DNA from: Moraxella haemolytica
GTDB lineage: Bacteria; Pseudomonadota; Gammaproteobacteria; Pseudomonadales; Moraxellaceae
Length of the DNA: 64,000 bases
NCBI RefSeq assembly: GCF_030177935.1
Contig: NZ_CP089974.1
Coordinates: forward strand, 1,302,001-1,366,000
Direction: 5' to 3'
Shown here: positions 29,775 to 39,333 of the stretch, piece by piece
Layout: every line of letters begins with the position of its first letter
Numbering within the stretch: position 1 is the stretch's first letter
The notes under the pieces: generated by a model
What the model saw: the letters and a program-made list of their open reading frames with translations, nothing else
What the model was told of the DNA's origin: nothing
Database searches by the model: none
Program-made: the position numbers and the translations under genes

Positions 29775-30293
29775 TTATTTTAAAAACACCACTTCATTAT
29801 CAAGCTCATTACCACTGATATCATCGCCAGGATAATACCGGCGTAACAGTTCGCCAATTTGAGCGATCAAAGTCATTAAAGCAGTGGCGAAGTCGCCTGA
29901 TTGACAAGATTGCAAGGCGGTCTGAGTAAGGTTTGTCCATACTGTTTCACCCACACAATCATCAATCCCCCTATCGGCGATGATCTCAAGATTATGTTCA
30001 CAGATATTAACATAAATCATCACACCTGTGTTCTCAGCGGTATCCCATACTCGGTGTGTACCAAATAACCCCAATGCACGCTCACGACAATCCACCCGAT
30101 AAGCCTGACTAATAGGTAGGTGGTTTTCAATCACCAAATAAATCTCACCACGATGCCCAGATTCGGCATGAGTAATGGCTTGGGCAAGCCTGACTTTCAG
30201 CTCATCAGTTAACCATCGATTATGCAAAATTGGAACAAAACTTAGCTGTCGCCAAAGCCGAGATAAACTTTTGATTGAATGAATATACTGCAT
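29775..30293 (-). CDS. TPM-domain protein
   Basis: A 172-residue protein with a TPM (YgcG-like) domain: GHRGEIYLVIENHLP, ERALGLFGTHRVWDTAENTGVMIYVNICEHNLEIIADRGIDDCVG. It has no signal peptide or membrane segment, so the domain is probably cytosolic, unlike that of its neighbour. It is third in the lemA / YgcG-like / TPM set, an arrangement seen in many Proteobacteria. Function is unknown, with envelope roles proposed for the group. There is a 119-bp gap after the upstream gene. Confidence 0.82.
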   Translation of the reverse strand: MQYIHSIKSLSRLWRQLSFVPILHNRWLTDELKVRLAQAITHAESGHRGEIYLVIENHLPISQAYRVDCRERALGLFGTHRVWDTAENTGVMIYVNICEHNLEIIADRGIDDCVGETVWTNLTQTALQSCQSGDFATALMTLIAQIGELLRRYYPGDDISGNELDNEVVFLK

Positions 30294-30412
30294 CTAACTT
30301 ACCATCTTTTTTAATCTCTACCAAATACAAATCATTTAATGCAATGATGACGCCAACAAGTAGAATTGTCAATCAGTCTTAAGTCTAGCACCAAAGGTCA
30401 AACAACATCAAC

Positions 30413-31567
30413 CTACCAAGAGCCACCAGCACCACCGCCGCCAAAACCACCGCCTGAGCCGCCAAAACCACCTGAACCAAATCCGCCACCGCCAAAACCG
30501 CCACCAGTCGGTAAAATAATAGAACCGCCGCCTGAGCCACCACGACCAGAACCAGATCTAAATAGCAACAAACACAACCAAACAACAAAGGCAATGGGAA
30601 TTGACATGAATCCTGCACCCAGCATAAAGCCAAAAAAACCGATGCCCCCTGCAGTTAAAGTTGCTCCCAAAAACCTTCCCAAAATAGAAGTTAAAAATAG
30701 CCCAAACCAAATTCCAAATATGAGCAACGCCATCAATGAGATACTTTCATCTCCATAGGAATCAGAAGCACTCCCTAACGCTTCATCAGCTCGCTTGATT
30801 GTCTCTGGATCGGCACGCAGCCTCTCACTAATACCATCAATGACGACTGACAAACCTTGAGCATACTGACCCATTTTAAAATATGGCGTAACATCATCAC
30901 GAATCATGCGTTTAATGACAGCATCAGGCAATACACCCTCAAGACCATAACCTGTTAAAATATACAAATTGCGGTCATTGATGGCAACCACGATAAGCAG
31001 TCCCTCATCAGTGTCTTTTTTGCCAAGTTGCCAACGGTCAGCCACTGCCATCGCATAATCAAAAATAGGCATGCCTTGCGTACTAGGCACAATAACCAAT
31101 GCCGCCTGTGCCAAATTGTCATTGTATAATGTGCGTAACTGCTTACTTAGGTGTGCTTTTTCATCAGGCGATAAAATATGAGCAACATCAACCACAGGCT
31201 CATTTAAGATAAGTTTATCATGCGTTACATTGGGTGCATTTGAGATGGTGGGCATCTCATTAGTAGCTGATTGTGCTTGGGTGATTTGGTTGTCATTTTG
31301 ACCTGTTTGATTTTGACGAACAAGGTCTTTGACAGAATCACTCAAAGGCGACAACGCTGCACCTGTCGTATCTTTTAGCACGCCTGCTACTGCTTGATTG
31401 CGATTGGAAACAATGGCGGTTGCTACCAACTCATCTTCTGTACTAACAGTTGGTGTTGTCGCTACAGATGAAGCGAATACCTGTGATGACATAGCCATAC
31501 TAAGCACCAAAGGCATAAGCCAAGTGTTTGTATGAATCAGAGCCATCAGCCCACCTTTTTTTGGCAT
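30413..31567 (-). CDS. YgcG-family TPM-domain membrane protein with Gly-rich tail
   Basis: From the ATG at 31567 this is a 384-residue protein. The frame is open further upstream inside lemA, but AAGGTGG lies just before this ATG and overlaps the lemA stop. Order: a signal peptide or anchor (about residues 1-32), a low-complexity stretch, a TPM domain (LILNEPVVDVAHILSPDEKAHLSKQL through YILTGYGLEGVLPDAVIKRMI) facing the periplasm, two membrane segments and a C-terminal tail of about 45 residues that is mostly glycine and serine. Members are linked to photosystem II repair in plants. The bacterial role is unclear. Confidence 0.87.
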   Translation of the reverse strand: MPKKGGLMALIHTNTWLMPLVLSMAMSSQVFASSVATTPTVSTEDELVATAIVSNRNQAVAGVLKDTTGAALSPLSDSVKDLVRQNQTGQNDNQITQAQSATNEMPTISNAPNVTHDKLILNEPVVDVAHILSPDEKAHLSKQLRTLYNDNLAQAALVIVPSTQGMPIFDYAMAVADRWQLGKKDTDEGLLIVVAINDRNLYILTGYGLEGVLPDAVIKRMIRDDVTPYFKMGQYAQGLSVVIDGISERLRADPETIKRADEALGSASDSYGDESISLMALLIFGIWFGLFLTSILGRFLGATLTAGGIGFFGFMLGAGFMSIPIAFVVWLCLLLFRSGSGRGGSGGGSIILPTGGGFGGGGFGSGGFGGSGGGFGGGGAGGSW

Positions 31568-31577
31568 AACAACCACC

Positions 31578-32246
31578 TTATTGACCCATGGTAGCAGTGC
31601 CTGCATCAGATTCTGCTGTCGCCACACCATTTGTTGGGGTTGACGCACCATTATTAAAGCTTGCTGTCGGTGCTGTTGAGATGGCTTTTTCGTTCTCAAC
31701 GCTGAAGTTTGGCTTAGCCTGCATACCAAAAATCATCGCTGTTAGATTGGTTGGAAATTGACGCACAGTAGTGTTATAATCTTGAATATCTTGGATATAA
31801 CGCTGGCGAGCCACCGTAATACGATTTTCAGTACCTTCTAGCTGAGCTTGTAGGTCTTGAAAAATCGCATCCGCTTTTAACTGCGGATAATTCTCCGAAA
31901 TCGCCATCAAACGAGACAAAGCACCCGTCATCTGAGCTTGAGCTTCTTGATATTTTTGCATGGCGATAGGGTCTTTTAGCGTCTCTGGAGTAATCTGTAC
32001 ACTGCCTGCCGCCGCACGCGCTGCCGCCACTTCACTAAAAACGCCTTGTTCATGCTCAGCATAACGCTCCACCACTGACACAAGGTTTGGTACTAGGTCA
32101 GCACGGCGTTGATATTGGTTTACCACCTCAGACCATGAAGCGGCAACTTGTTCGTCTTGGGCTTGTAGCGAGTTATAGCCACAACCTGATAAGACAACAC
32201 AGCTTGCTAATAACGCAGCGGTAGTTACTTTTTTTAAAGATTTCAT
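31578..32246 (-). CDS. lemA: LemA-family lipoprotein
   Basis: LemA-family proteins are small helical-bundle envelope proteins of unknown role. The 222-residue protein has a lipobox LSGC (Cys22) and the family core SWSEVVNQYQRRADLVPNLVSVVERYAEHE and LQAQLEGTENRITVARQRYIQDIQDYNTTVRQFP. Residues 185-222 are a Ser/Thr/Ala-rich tail. I start it at the ATG at 32246 because of AAGGA upstream and the signal peptide. It heads the lemA/TPM operon and overlaps the ribosome site of the next gene. Confidence 0.92.
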   Translation of the reverse strand: MKSLKKVTTAALLASCVVLSGCGYNSLQAQDEQVAASWSEVVNQYQRRADLVPNLVSVVERYAEHEQGVFSEVAAARAAAGSVQITPETLKDPIAMQKYQEAQAQMTGALSRLMAISENYPQLKADAIFQDLQAQLEGTENRITVARQRYIQDIQDYNTTVRQFPTNLTAMIFGMQAKPNFSVENEKAISTAPTASFNNGASTPTNGVATAESDAGTATMGQ

Positions 32247-32822
32247 CTTATTTTCCTTATAAATTAGACAACCAGACATCACGATGATAAAGATGGGTTA
32301 GCCATGCTTAATCAAGATGGTGCGTTGAGAGTTAATCATCAGGGAAATAACATCTTAGCTCACTCACTAAAATACCCCCATCATTCTCAAAATCCACCAA
32401 TCTAACACTATAATGGCAATCTTTATCTCAAAAAACAAGTCAAAACACCAAATCGTACACAAGCATAACATGATTATTAAACTTTAAAAAGGCTTTGACA
32501 CATTCATTCATCAATGCCAATCAAGCAATATGGGGATTTATAGAAAAATTGGATCACAGCACCACCGACCACTTTTTACCTAAAAATCAAATTTTTTTGT
32601 AAAAAAATACCCCAAAAGTGCAAATTCTGCTAGCATTTATTGCAAAAATATGGCAAATTCAAACACAAGATTTATGCTTGATGAAAAAGCGATAAAAAGT
32701 GTCTATTTGATACAGTCAGACCTATTTTTATATTTATTTGTCAAACATAAATCCCGTTTTTTTAGTGAAACATTTGAAACTATTATCAACTTTCGTTTTA
32801 TCTCTATGACCAAGGAAAAGTT
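32247..32822. other. Intergenic region between lemA and the AGCS gene
   Basis: A divergent 576-bp region, A/T rich. A short frame at 32650-32847 overlaps the symporter start and looks like chance. I see no hairpin or RNA gene that I can support. Confidence 0.4.
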
Positions 32823-34325
32823 ATGGAAAATTTTATTAACTGGTTAAATGGCATCATTTGGAGTCCTGCATTAATTTATTTATGCTTGGGTGCCGGTCTA
32901 TTTTACTCCATCATGACCCGCTTTGTACAAGTGCGTATGTTTAAAGAGATGATTGCCCTCATGTTTAATGGCACCAAAAGTGCTGAAGGCATCTCATCAT
33001 TTCAAGCCTTCGTGGTGGCACTTGCCAACCGTGTGGGTGTGGGTAACATCGCAGGTGTGGCCGCAGCGATTGGCTTTGGTGGTCCATCGGCAGTATTTTG
33101 GATGTGGGTGGTGGCATTCCTAGGGGCATCAACTGCCTATGTTGAATCAACCATGGCACAGATTTATAAAGAAAAAGACCCAGTTACTGGTCAGTATCGT
33201 GGTGGTCCTGCCTATTATTTTGAAAAAGGCTTGGGTCAAAAATGGTATGCCATCATCTTTGCCATCTCAATGGTGATCGCTTGTGGTCTATTCCTGCCTG
33301 GCGTACAAGCCAACGGTATCATCAGTGCTGTAACTCGTATTACAGGCGACGGCAGTCCGATGAACTTTTTTGGCATAGAAACAGGCTCACTGCGTGTGGT
33401 TGTCATGTCAATTGTGGTACTTGGATTGGCAGCGATTATCTTTGGTGGCATTAAGCGTATCGCTCGAGTAGCGGAGTTTATCGTACCATTCATGGCGTTA
33501 GGCTACATCATTTTAGCCATTCTTATCATGATTATGAACCTAGATAAAGTCCCTGCGGTCTTTAGTCTTATCATGAGCGACATTCTAAATCCAATGGCAG
33601 GCTTAGGTGCGGCAATCGGTTGGGGTGTAAAGCGTGGCGTGTATTCAAACGAAGCAGGTCAAGGTACAGGTCCTCACCATGCAGGTGCTGCTGAAGTGCA
33701 ACACCCTGCACAACAAGGCTTGGTGCAAGCGTTTTCTGTTTATGTAGATACGCTAATCGTTTGCTCATCAACAGCATTCATGATTTTGACCATGGGAACA
33801 TACAACATCCAAAATGAAAAAACCAAAGAATTCATTTTGGTTAACATAGATAAGTCAACAGAAATCGGCACTCCTGCTTTCACACAGATGGCACTAGAAT
33901 CTACCTTTGGTACATTTGGGAACTACTTTATCGCTATTGCCGTATTCTTCTTTGCTTTTACTACCGTCATGGCATACTACTATATCGCTGAAGTTAACAT
34001 CGCCTACTTAACTCGTCATAAAGACAAGGCTGTACAAAAACTTGCCATGTGGCTACCAAAAATCACGGTGGTTTTAATGGTTGCTTACGGCAGTTTAAAC
34101 AGTGCAGGTTACATCTGGAACTTAGGTGATATTGGCGTGGGCATGACCGCATGGCTAAACATCGTTGGTATCTTGGCAATGTTCTTTATGGCAAAACCAA
34201 CTTTGCGTGCTTTGGCAGACTACGAAACCCAGAAAAAATCTGGTGTAACCAACTACACCTTTGACCCTGTAAAACTAGGCATTAAAAATGCCACTTTCTG
34301 GGAAGAAAGACTTAAGAATAAATAA
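32823..34325 (+). CDS. Alanine/glycine:cation symporter (AGCS family)
   Basis: A 500-residue inner-membrane transporter of the sodium:alanine symporter family, importing small neutral amino acids with Na+ or H+. It has about 10-11 membrane segments and the family markers RVGVGNIAGVAAAIGFGGPSAVFWMW, GWGVKRGVYSNEAGQGTGPHHAGAA and the late MTAWLNIVGILAM. The substrate cannot be settled from sequence. AAGGA lies upstream of the ATG at 32823, and it is a single-gene unit with a terminator. Confidence 0.93.
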   Translation: MENFINWLNGIIWSPALIYLCLGAGLFYSIMTRFVQVRMFKEMIALMFNGTKSAEGISSFQAFVVALANRVGVGNIAGVAAAIGFGGPSAVFWMWVVAFLGASTAYVESTMAQIYKEKDPVTGQYRGGPAYYFEKGLGQKWYAIIFAISMVIACGLFLPGVQANGIISAVTRITGDGSPMNFFGIETGSLRVVVMSIVVLGLAAIIFGGIKRIARVAEFIVPFMALGYIILAILIMIMNLDKVPAVFSLIMSDILNPMAGLGAAIGWGVKRGVYSNEAGQGTGPHHAGAAEVQHPAQQGLVQAFSVYVDTLIVCSSTAFMILTMGTYNIQNEKTKEFILVNIDKSTEIGTPAFTQMALESTFGTFGNYFIAIAVFFFAFTTVMAYYYIAEVNIAYLTRHKDKAVQKLAMWLPKITVVLMVAYGSLNSAGYIWNLGDIGVGMTAWLNIVGILAMFFMAKPTLRALADYETQKKSGVTNYTFDPVKLGIKNATFWEERLKNK

Positions 34326-34348
34326 CAATTAAGCCTAACAACCCCAAT

Positions 34349-34381
34349 TAAGCCCTTGCATTTGCAGGGCTTAATTTTTTT
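34349..34381 (+). terminator. Terminator after the AGCS gene
   Basis: TTAAGCCCT-T-GCA and TGC-A-GGGCTTAA form a long stem followed by seven T. Confidence 0.85.
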
Positions 34382-34556
34382 ATCTTTTAGATAAGCTCCC
34401 ATTCTTATGCTTATCCATAAGTAAGTGTATTTTAACCAAATATCTTAACCTACCAAAAATAAGCCAATAAATGCAGATGATAAATCCAAGCCCCAATCAA
34501 TCCCATATTTTTACCCAACCATCATGATTGATAGAATGATTTAGGCAGTTTCCAAG

Positions 34557-34590
34557 AAAAACCGCCACCCAACAATGGTGGCGGTTTTTT
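34557..34590 (-). terminator. Terminator after dsbD
   Basis: AAAAACCGCCAC and GTGGCGGTTTTT type arms with a short loop lie about 20 bp past the dsbD stop and can act in both directions. Confidence 0.88.
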
Positions 34591-34609
34591 ATCAACCTAA
34601 GAACACTGA

Positions 34610-36658
34610 TTAATCAAACTGTCTTAGTGCTGACTCAAAGTCTTGACGAGAAGTCTGTCCAAGCATTACATTGGTTAGCTTACCTTCTTGATATATTAAA
34701 AGTGCAGGTGGTCCCATCAGCTGATAACGAGAAAGTAAAGCACGGCTATCATCACTCACTTCAGTGATGTCAAATTTTACCAACTGAACCTGTGCCATGC
34801 CATCGGGTCGATTCATGAATAGCTCTCGATCCATGATACGGCATTCTATGCACCAATCTGCCGTAACATCAACAACCACTTTATCTCGAGTAGATAAAAT
34901 CCCATCAAGCTCATCTAAGGTTGTAATGTGGGCATCAGAGTAGTTTTCCTGCACTGATGATTCCATAGATAATTTAGCAAGCGGTCTCCAAGCATCAACC
35001 GACCCCATGCCGGCACCCACCATTAGACAGCCTGCCCACAACATCGCTAGCAACGCCAAAGCATGACCAACCCACGCTGTCAATCTCCATAGCCATACGC
35101 CGACCATCGCAAACCACACCGCCCACAGTGGCAGTACCCACACCGATATAAAGACACGCTCCACCATCGATACCGCCACCGCCAAAAGCAGCAGACCGCA
35201 TAATTCCTTTACTCGAATCATCCAGCCACCTGCTTTTGGCATCAAGCGACCTTGTGCCATGCCAATTAGTGCAAGTGGTACCGACAAACCAACCCCTAAT
35301 GCAAACAACGCCAAAAATCCAAATAGCACACTACCACTGACCGATACCGCTGCCAAAACCCCTGCCATTGGTGCAGACACGCAAGGCGATACCACCAAAG
35401 CAGACAGCATACCTGATAAAAAACTACCCCCAACTCGGCCTAAACGGTCATCTGCCATTTGCGAGATACCTTGTAGTTTTTCACGAATAGCGGTAGGAAG
35501 TCCCACACTAATGGCATCAAACATATACAAAGCAAGTATGACAAATAATAGTGCAAAACCAATGAGTACTGCGGGGTTTTGAAGGTAACCCATCACATTG
35601 ATTGCCCTACCAAACCACGCAATAATCGCTCCAAGTATTCCATAGGAAGTTGCCACCCCCAAGCCATAGGCTGATGATAGCAATAGACCTTTTTTGGTAT
35701 TTAGCGTGTTTTGTCTAGCGACAATATTCGCCACAATAGGAATCATTGGATAGACGCAGGGCGTCAAAGAAAGTAATAGCCCTGCCAAAAATAACAACCC
35801 GATGGCAAGTACAGGGTTATCATGAATACCAAATGGATCATACACCTGCTCAAGGTCATGATTGAGCTGATAGCGTTGAGCAGTCTTAGCCACTGGCGTC
35901 ATTTCATCCACCAGCTGACCATCAGAAACATTTACCTCAGATTCATCGCTCACCTTGTCCATCTGTGATGACAGTGCAGGCTGTACGATGTTAGGCAAAG
36001 CAGTATCAGCACTCTGTTTTGTTGTTGTCTTGGTATTATCTATATCGGTAGGCTTTTTCGCTTGCTCTGTTGTAGATGCCAACTCTTTTTTTGATGGCTG
36101 GCTTGATGATGCCTGACTGATAGCTTGAGCTTGTTTTTGGGTGGAAGCTGACTTTGTTGAGCCATCTGCCAAGCTGTCTGATGAACCTTGCGGTAAATTT
36201 AGCTCAAATTTGCTTAGCTCTGGCGGATAACACAGACCTGCTTTTGCACAGCCCTGCCAACGCAACGATGCTGTGGTCTCGCTACTTGCACCAGTCAGCA
36301 TTGCTCTTGCCACCACATCCTCTTCAAATACCGCCACACGCCCAAAGGTTGGATCATCCATCATGGTTGCCGTTTTGTCAAACTGCCATTTAGATGCCTG
36401 CACCCCATTTGGCAATCTTAAAGAAAGTTTATCACGATAGAGATAATGCTCTGGCGTTACCCTAAAGACCGCCACAATCTCCGTACCCTCAGTATGTACT
36501 TTAACCTTGAATGCTTCATGTACCGGCAAAAATCTCTGAGATTTTTGCCCAAATAGTGCCGACAAACCTTCACCCTGAGCAGTAGCTGGTGCCGATGTGC
36601 CAAGCGTAACAACCATCAAAGCACAGATGGCAGACTTGAACAATGCGGAATGAGACAT
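34610..36658 (-). CDS. dsbD: Thiol:disulfide interchange protein DsbD
   Basis: DsbD carries electrons from cytosolic thioredoxin across the inner membrane to reduce periplasmic DsbC and other thiol proteins. The 682-residue protein has all three modules: a signal peptide and periplasmic alpha domain with Cys pair QGCAKAGLCYPP, an eight-segment membrane domain with redox cysteines in TPCVYPMIPI and SPCVSAPMAG, and a C-terminal thioredoxin domain with WCIEC. A Ser/Thr/Lys/Gln-rich linker of about 100 residues (near 170-270) joins the first two modules and is longer than usual. Confidence 0.95.
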   Translation of the reverse strand: MSHSALFKSAICALMVVTLGTSAPATAQGEGLSALFGQKSQRFLPVHEAFKVKVHTEGTEIVAVFRVTPEHYLYRDKLSLRLPNGVQASKWQFDKTATMMDDPTFGRVAVFEEDVVARAMLTGASSETTASLRWQGCAKAGLCYPPELSKFELNLPQGSSDSLADGSTKSASTQKQAQAISQASSSQPSKKELASTTEQAKKPTDIDNTKTTTKQSADTALPNIVQPALSSQMDKVSDESEVNVSDGQLVDEMTPVAKTAQRYQLNHDLEQVYDPFGIHDNPVLAIGLLFLAGLLLSLTPCVYPMIPIVANIVARQNTLNTKKGLLLSSAYGLGVATSYGILGAIIAWFGRAINVMGYLQNPAVLIGFALLFVILALYMFDAISVGLPTAIREKLQGISQMADDRLGRVGGSFLSGMLSALVVSPCVSAPMAGVLAAVSVSGSVLFGFLALFALGVGLSVPLALIGMAQGRLMPKAGGWMIRVKELCGLLLLAVAVSMVERVFISVWVLPLWAVWFAMVGVWLWRLTAWVGHALALLAMLWAGCLMVGAGMGSVDAWRPLAKLSMESSVQENYSDAHITTLDELDGILSTRDKVVVDVTADWCIECRIMDRELFMNRPDGMAQVQLVKFDITEVSDDSRALLSRYQLMGPPALLIYQEGKLTNVMLGQTSRQDFESALRQFD

Positions 36659-36787
36659 AAAAAACCATAAAAATCAGTTAAAGGAACACCTATTATATCA
36701 TCATCATGTACTCATTTCCACTTAAAGTGGTCAGATGGTTCATTTAACACAGCCTCACTCATCAATCGCTCATTCTAATGAATACAG

Positions 36788-36815
36788 AAAAGCTCACCTT
36801 TTGGGTGAGCTTTTT
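36788..36815 (-). terminator. Terminator after the porin gene
   Basis: AAAAGCTCACC and GGGTGAGCTTTTT form a perfect stem with a TTTT loop. Confidence 0.9.
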
Positions 36816-36839
36816 ATTGATGCAAGATTCTAAATTAAA

Positions 36840-37895
36840 TTAGAACTTGTATTCAATACCACCGCCGATACCGTATAAATCAACATTTTTACTGTCAGTT
36901 TTATCTTTTAGCAATGCACCATAGATGTGACCAGTGGTTGCTTTGTTGAATGCATATTTACCACCAACAGCGATACGCTGTTTTTCAGCATTTTTTGCAC
37001 CTGCAACATTATCAACCAAGTCAATTTGACCATAGGTAGTCCAAGGAGTTTGAGCTACTTTGTAGTTCGCAGATACAGTAATGACATTTTCATTGTCGTT
37101 GGTAGCATGATCAGTGTTCTGATATAATGCACCTGCAGTTAGTACTGGACTTAAAGCAAAAGAACCGCTGATACGGATTGTTTTAAGAGCATCACCAGCT
37201 TGGATGTAGGTAGCACCTACTTTATAAGGTGCGTTAGTTGGTTCGTATTTTGCACCAATACCAAATACGTCACGACCTAGAGAATCATTGCCAACAGTAA
37301 CAGTCGATGTAGTCTCTACATAATTTCCTGTCTCGGCACCACTCATATCCCGTACAGGTTTGCGAACTGTCTTAGTTTTAGTATTTGGATTTACATTTTC
37401 ATCTAGTGCATACATAGCCATCAACTGCACGCCGTTACGCACTGGTGAGAAGTAAGCAAATGTATTGTTTACACGCTCTCCATCAAAAGATGCCAGTACA
37501 TTGTCGCCACCAACAACGCCACCTTGGGCTTCGTTAGCATAGTTTACATAGTCATCAATTGCAGTTAGGCGACCAGCTACTAGTGTACCATATTGCTTAT
37601 TAGCAAGACCTAGATAAGTATCACGAGATTTGAATTGAGTTGAGTCATCGTCAACCTTTACACCATACTCTAGTTGATAAACCAAGCTAGTGTTTTGAGT
37701 TAGGGCTTCACTACCCTTTAGACCGATGCGTGAGCTATTAGAGTTGAGCTGGGTGCGTGGGTTGTGATTTCTGCTTGCTTTGTCGCCATCTTGAGCATCA
37801 AGAGTAAGGAATGCTTTACCATATACAGTTGGGGCAGCTTGTGCAGCTGTAATAGATAGAGCAACGGCGGCTGATGCTAAAAGTAGTTTTTTCAT
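36840..37895 (-). CDS. M35-like general porin
   Basis: A 351-residue outer-membrane porin. Residues 1-24 are a signal peptide ending AAQA, followed by APTVYGKAFLTLDAQDGD, which strongly resembles the M35 porin of Moraxella catarrhalis, and RIGLKGSEAL and SRDTYLGLANKQYGTLVAGRL of the Gram-negative porin family. The C-terminus ends in IEYKF, the aromatic end expected for BAM-assembled beta barrels. I start at 37895, where GGAG lies upstream. M35 is known for uptake of small nutrients and for affecting beta-lactam entry. Loop regions (for example near residues 160-190) would be the variable surface parts. Confidence 0.9.
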   Translation of the reverse strand: MKKLLLASAAVALSITAAQAAPTVYGKAFLTLDAQDGDKASRNHNPRTQLNSNSSRIGLKGSEALTQNTSLVYQLEYGVKVDDDSTQFKSRDTYLGLANKQYGTLVAGRLTAIDDYVNYANEAQGGVVGGDNVLASFDGERVNNTFAYFSPVRNGVQLMAMYALDENVNPNTKTKTVRKPVRDMSGAETGNYVETTSTVTVGNDSLGRDVFGIGAKYEPTNAPYKVGATYIQAGDALKTIRISGSFALSPVLTAGALYQNTDHATNDNENVITVSANYKVAQTPWTTYGQIDLVDNVAGAKNAEKQRIAVGGKYAFNKATTGHIYGALLKDKTDSKNVDLYGIGGGIEYKF

Positions 37896-38539
37896 GGGTT
37901 TCTCCACATTTATACATTTTTAGTTGGGTCGCTAAAGCTACGCCCAATGTAGAATAAAAAAATAACAATCTCATTCTACGAGGTTACTTCACGAAACATT
38001 TTTTTGGTATATTCACTGCCGTTAAATTAGCACAAGAACATTGCTAAATTTATGCTTCGGTTAATAGGATACCAATTTTGACATATTTTGCAATACCTTT
38101 TATTAAAAAAATTGCTAAATTTTTTGTATATTTAATAATTTATGATTTAAAATCAATAAGTTATAAATATTTTTCATCACTGACTTTTTTGTTAATAATA
38201 AGGTAAATTCTTATTATTAAAGTGGGTATATGTCATCATAGATAACGCACCGTCTCATTGTTAAGCAAAATATCAGCCTATTTTTGCCAAAAAATATGTT
38301 AAAATAATCTCTGTGCAGCAACATTGTTAATCCAGTTTAAGCTCATTTTTACATGAGTAAAACAAATGTTTACAATTATCCCAATTGGCAAATTTGGCGA
38401 TTTTTAGTACGCTTTTAATGTCTTGGTTATTATGAGTAATTGCGATGGGCGATTGCCATTCTACCAGTTTTTTTAGTTCTGGGTCATTTTTAATCAATCA
38501 TTACCCAGTTTTTCACCAACCGACAACAAGAAGAGAGTC
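37896..38539. other. Divergent intergenic region between porin and miaE
   Basis: 644 bases, very A/T rich. TATGTTAAAAT (38295-38305) is an extended -10 that could serve miaE. Near 37923-37947 the porin leader can fold with TTGGG and CCCAA ends. No open frame or RNA gene is convincing. Confidence 0.45.
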
Positions 38540-39226
38540 ATGCACCATCTAGAGTCCCAGACCAGTATTCCCCCAGAAGACGATCTAAAAAACATCACCA
38601 CTCGTGCTAAAGCAACGACTGATATCGGTCATATTCATCAGTTTTTGGGTACTCGCACTTCTGAAAAATGGCTTAGCGTTGCCAAAAATAATCTGCCATT
38701 ACTCATGCAAGACCACGCCAACTGCGAAAAAAAGGCAGCAGGTACAGCCATGAACCTTATTTTTCGTTACGAATTTCATCGTGAATTGCAAGAGCGTTTA
38801 GCTCAACTGGTGCGTGAAGAAATGCTACATTATGAGCAAGTCATCACACTCATGAAAGAGCGAGGTATTGCGTGGTCGCACCTACCAGCCGGTCGCTATG
38901 CCAAGGGGCTACTAAAACACAAACGCACCTATGAACCTGCAGCGATGGTAGATGTGTTAATTATTGGAGCGTTTATTGAGGCTCGTTCGTGTGAACGATT
39001 CTCAGCATTGGCTGATGTCATTGATGATGAAAAGTTGGCTCGCTATTATAAATATCTATTAAAATCAGAAAGCCGTCATTATGAGGATTATATTAGACTT
39101 GCTCAATCAATTACTGATGAAGACATCAGCACAAGAGTGGCTTTCTTTCGTCAAGTGGAGTCCGAGCTGATCGACAGTCCTGATGGCGAACTGCGTTTTC
39201 ATAGTGGCGTGCCTAACTGGGTGTAA
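38540..39226 (+). CDS. miaE: tRNA hydroxylase MiaE
   Basis: MiaE is a non-haem diiron enzyme that hydroxylates the isopentenyl group of ms2i6A37 in tRNA. The 228-residue protein is a ferritin-like helical bundle with metal-ligand segments EEMLHYEQ, FIEARSCERF and SRHYEDY, and the QDHANCEKKAAGTAM segment typical of the family. It has its own terminator at 39294-39325. AGAGAG lies before the ATG. Confidence 0.94.
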   Translation: MHHLESQTSIPPEDDLKNITTRAKATTDIGHIHQFLGTRTSEKWLSVAKNNLPLLMQDHANCEKKAAGTAMNLIFRYEFHRELQERLAQLVREEMLHYEQVITLMKERGIAWSHLPAGRYAKGLLKHKRTYEPAAMVDVLIIGAFIEARSCERFSALADVIDDEKLARYYKYLLKSESRHYEDYIRLAQSITDEDISTRVAFFRQVESELIDSPDGELRFHSGVPNWV

Positions 39227-39293
39227 GATTATGGAAGGACTGATGACGGTTAGTTTTTATGATTAATCAGATTTTATTGGATTAGTCATCAAT

Positions 39294-39325
39294 AAAAAAG
39301 CACTTAAATAAAAGTGCTTTTTTAT
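39294..39325. terminator. Bidirectional terminator between miaE and lrgB
   Basis: AAAAAAGCACTT and AAGTGCTTTTTT form a perfect stem between the two convergent genes. Confidence 0.88.
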
Positions 39326-39333
39326 TGATTGAA

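Noticed and set aside
30418-30560. Possible tandem repeat or CRISPR-like array
   Set aside because: The repeats are short, irregular GGN codons of a glycine-rich protein tail, without spacers of constant size.
30366-30758. Proline-rich plus-strand frame (PPPPKPPPEPP)
   Set aside because: It is the reverse complement of the glycine-rich tail of the YgcG-like gene on the minus strand.
32650-32847. 65-codon frame before the AGCS gene
   Set aside because: Low-complexity, overlaps the symporter start in another frame and has no clear ribosome site.
35259-35582. 107-codon plus-strand frame inside dsbD
   Set aside because: Antisense shadow of the DsbD membrane domain.
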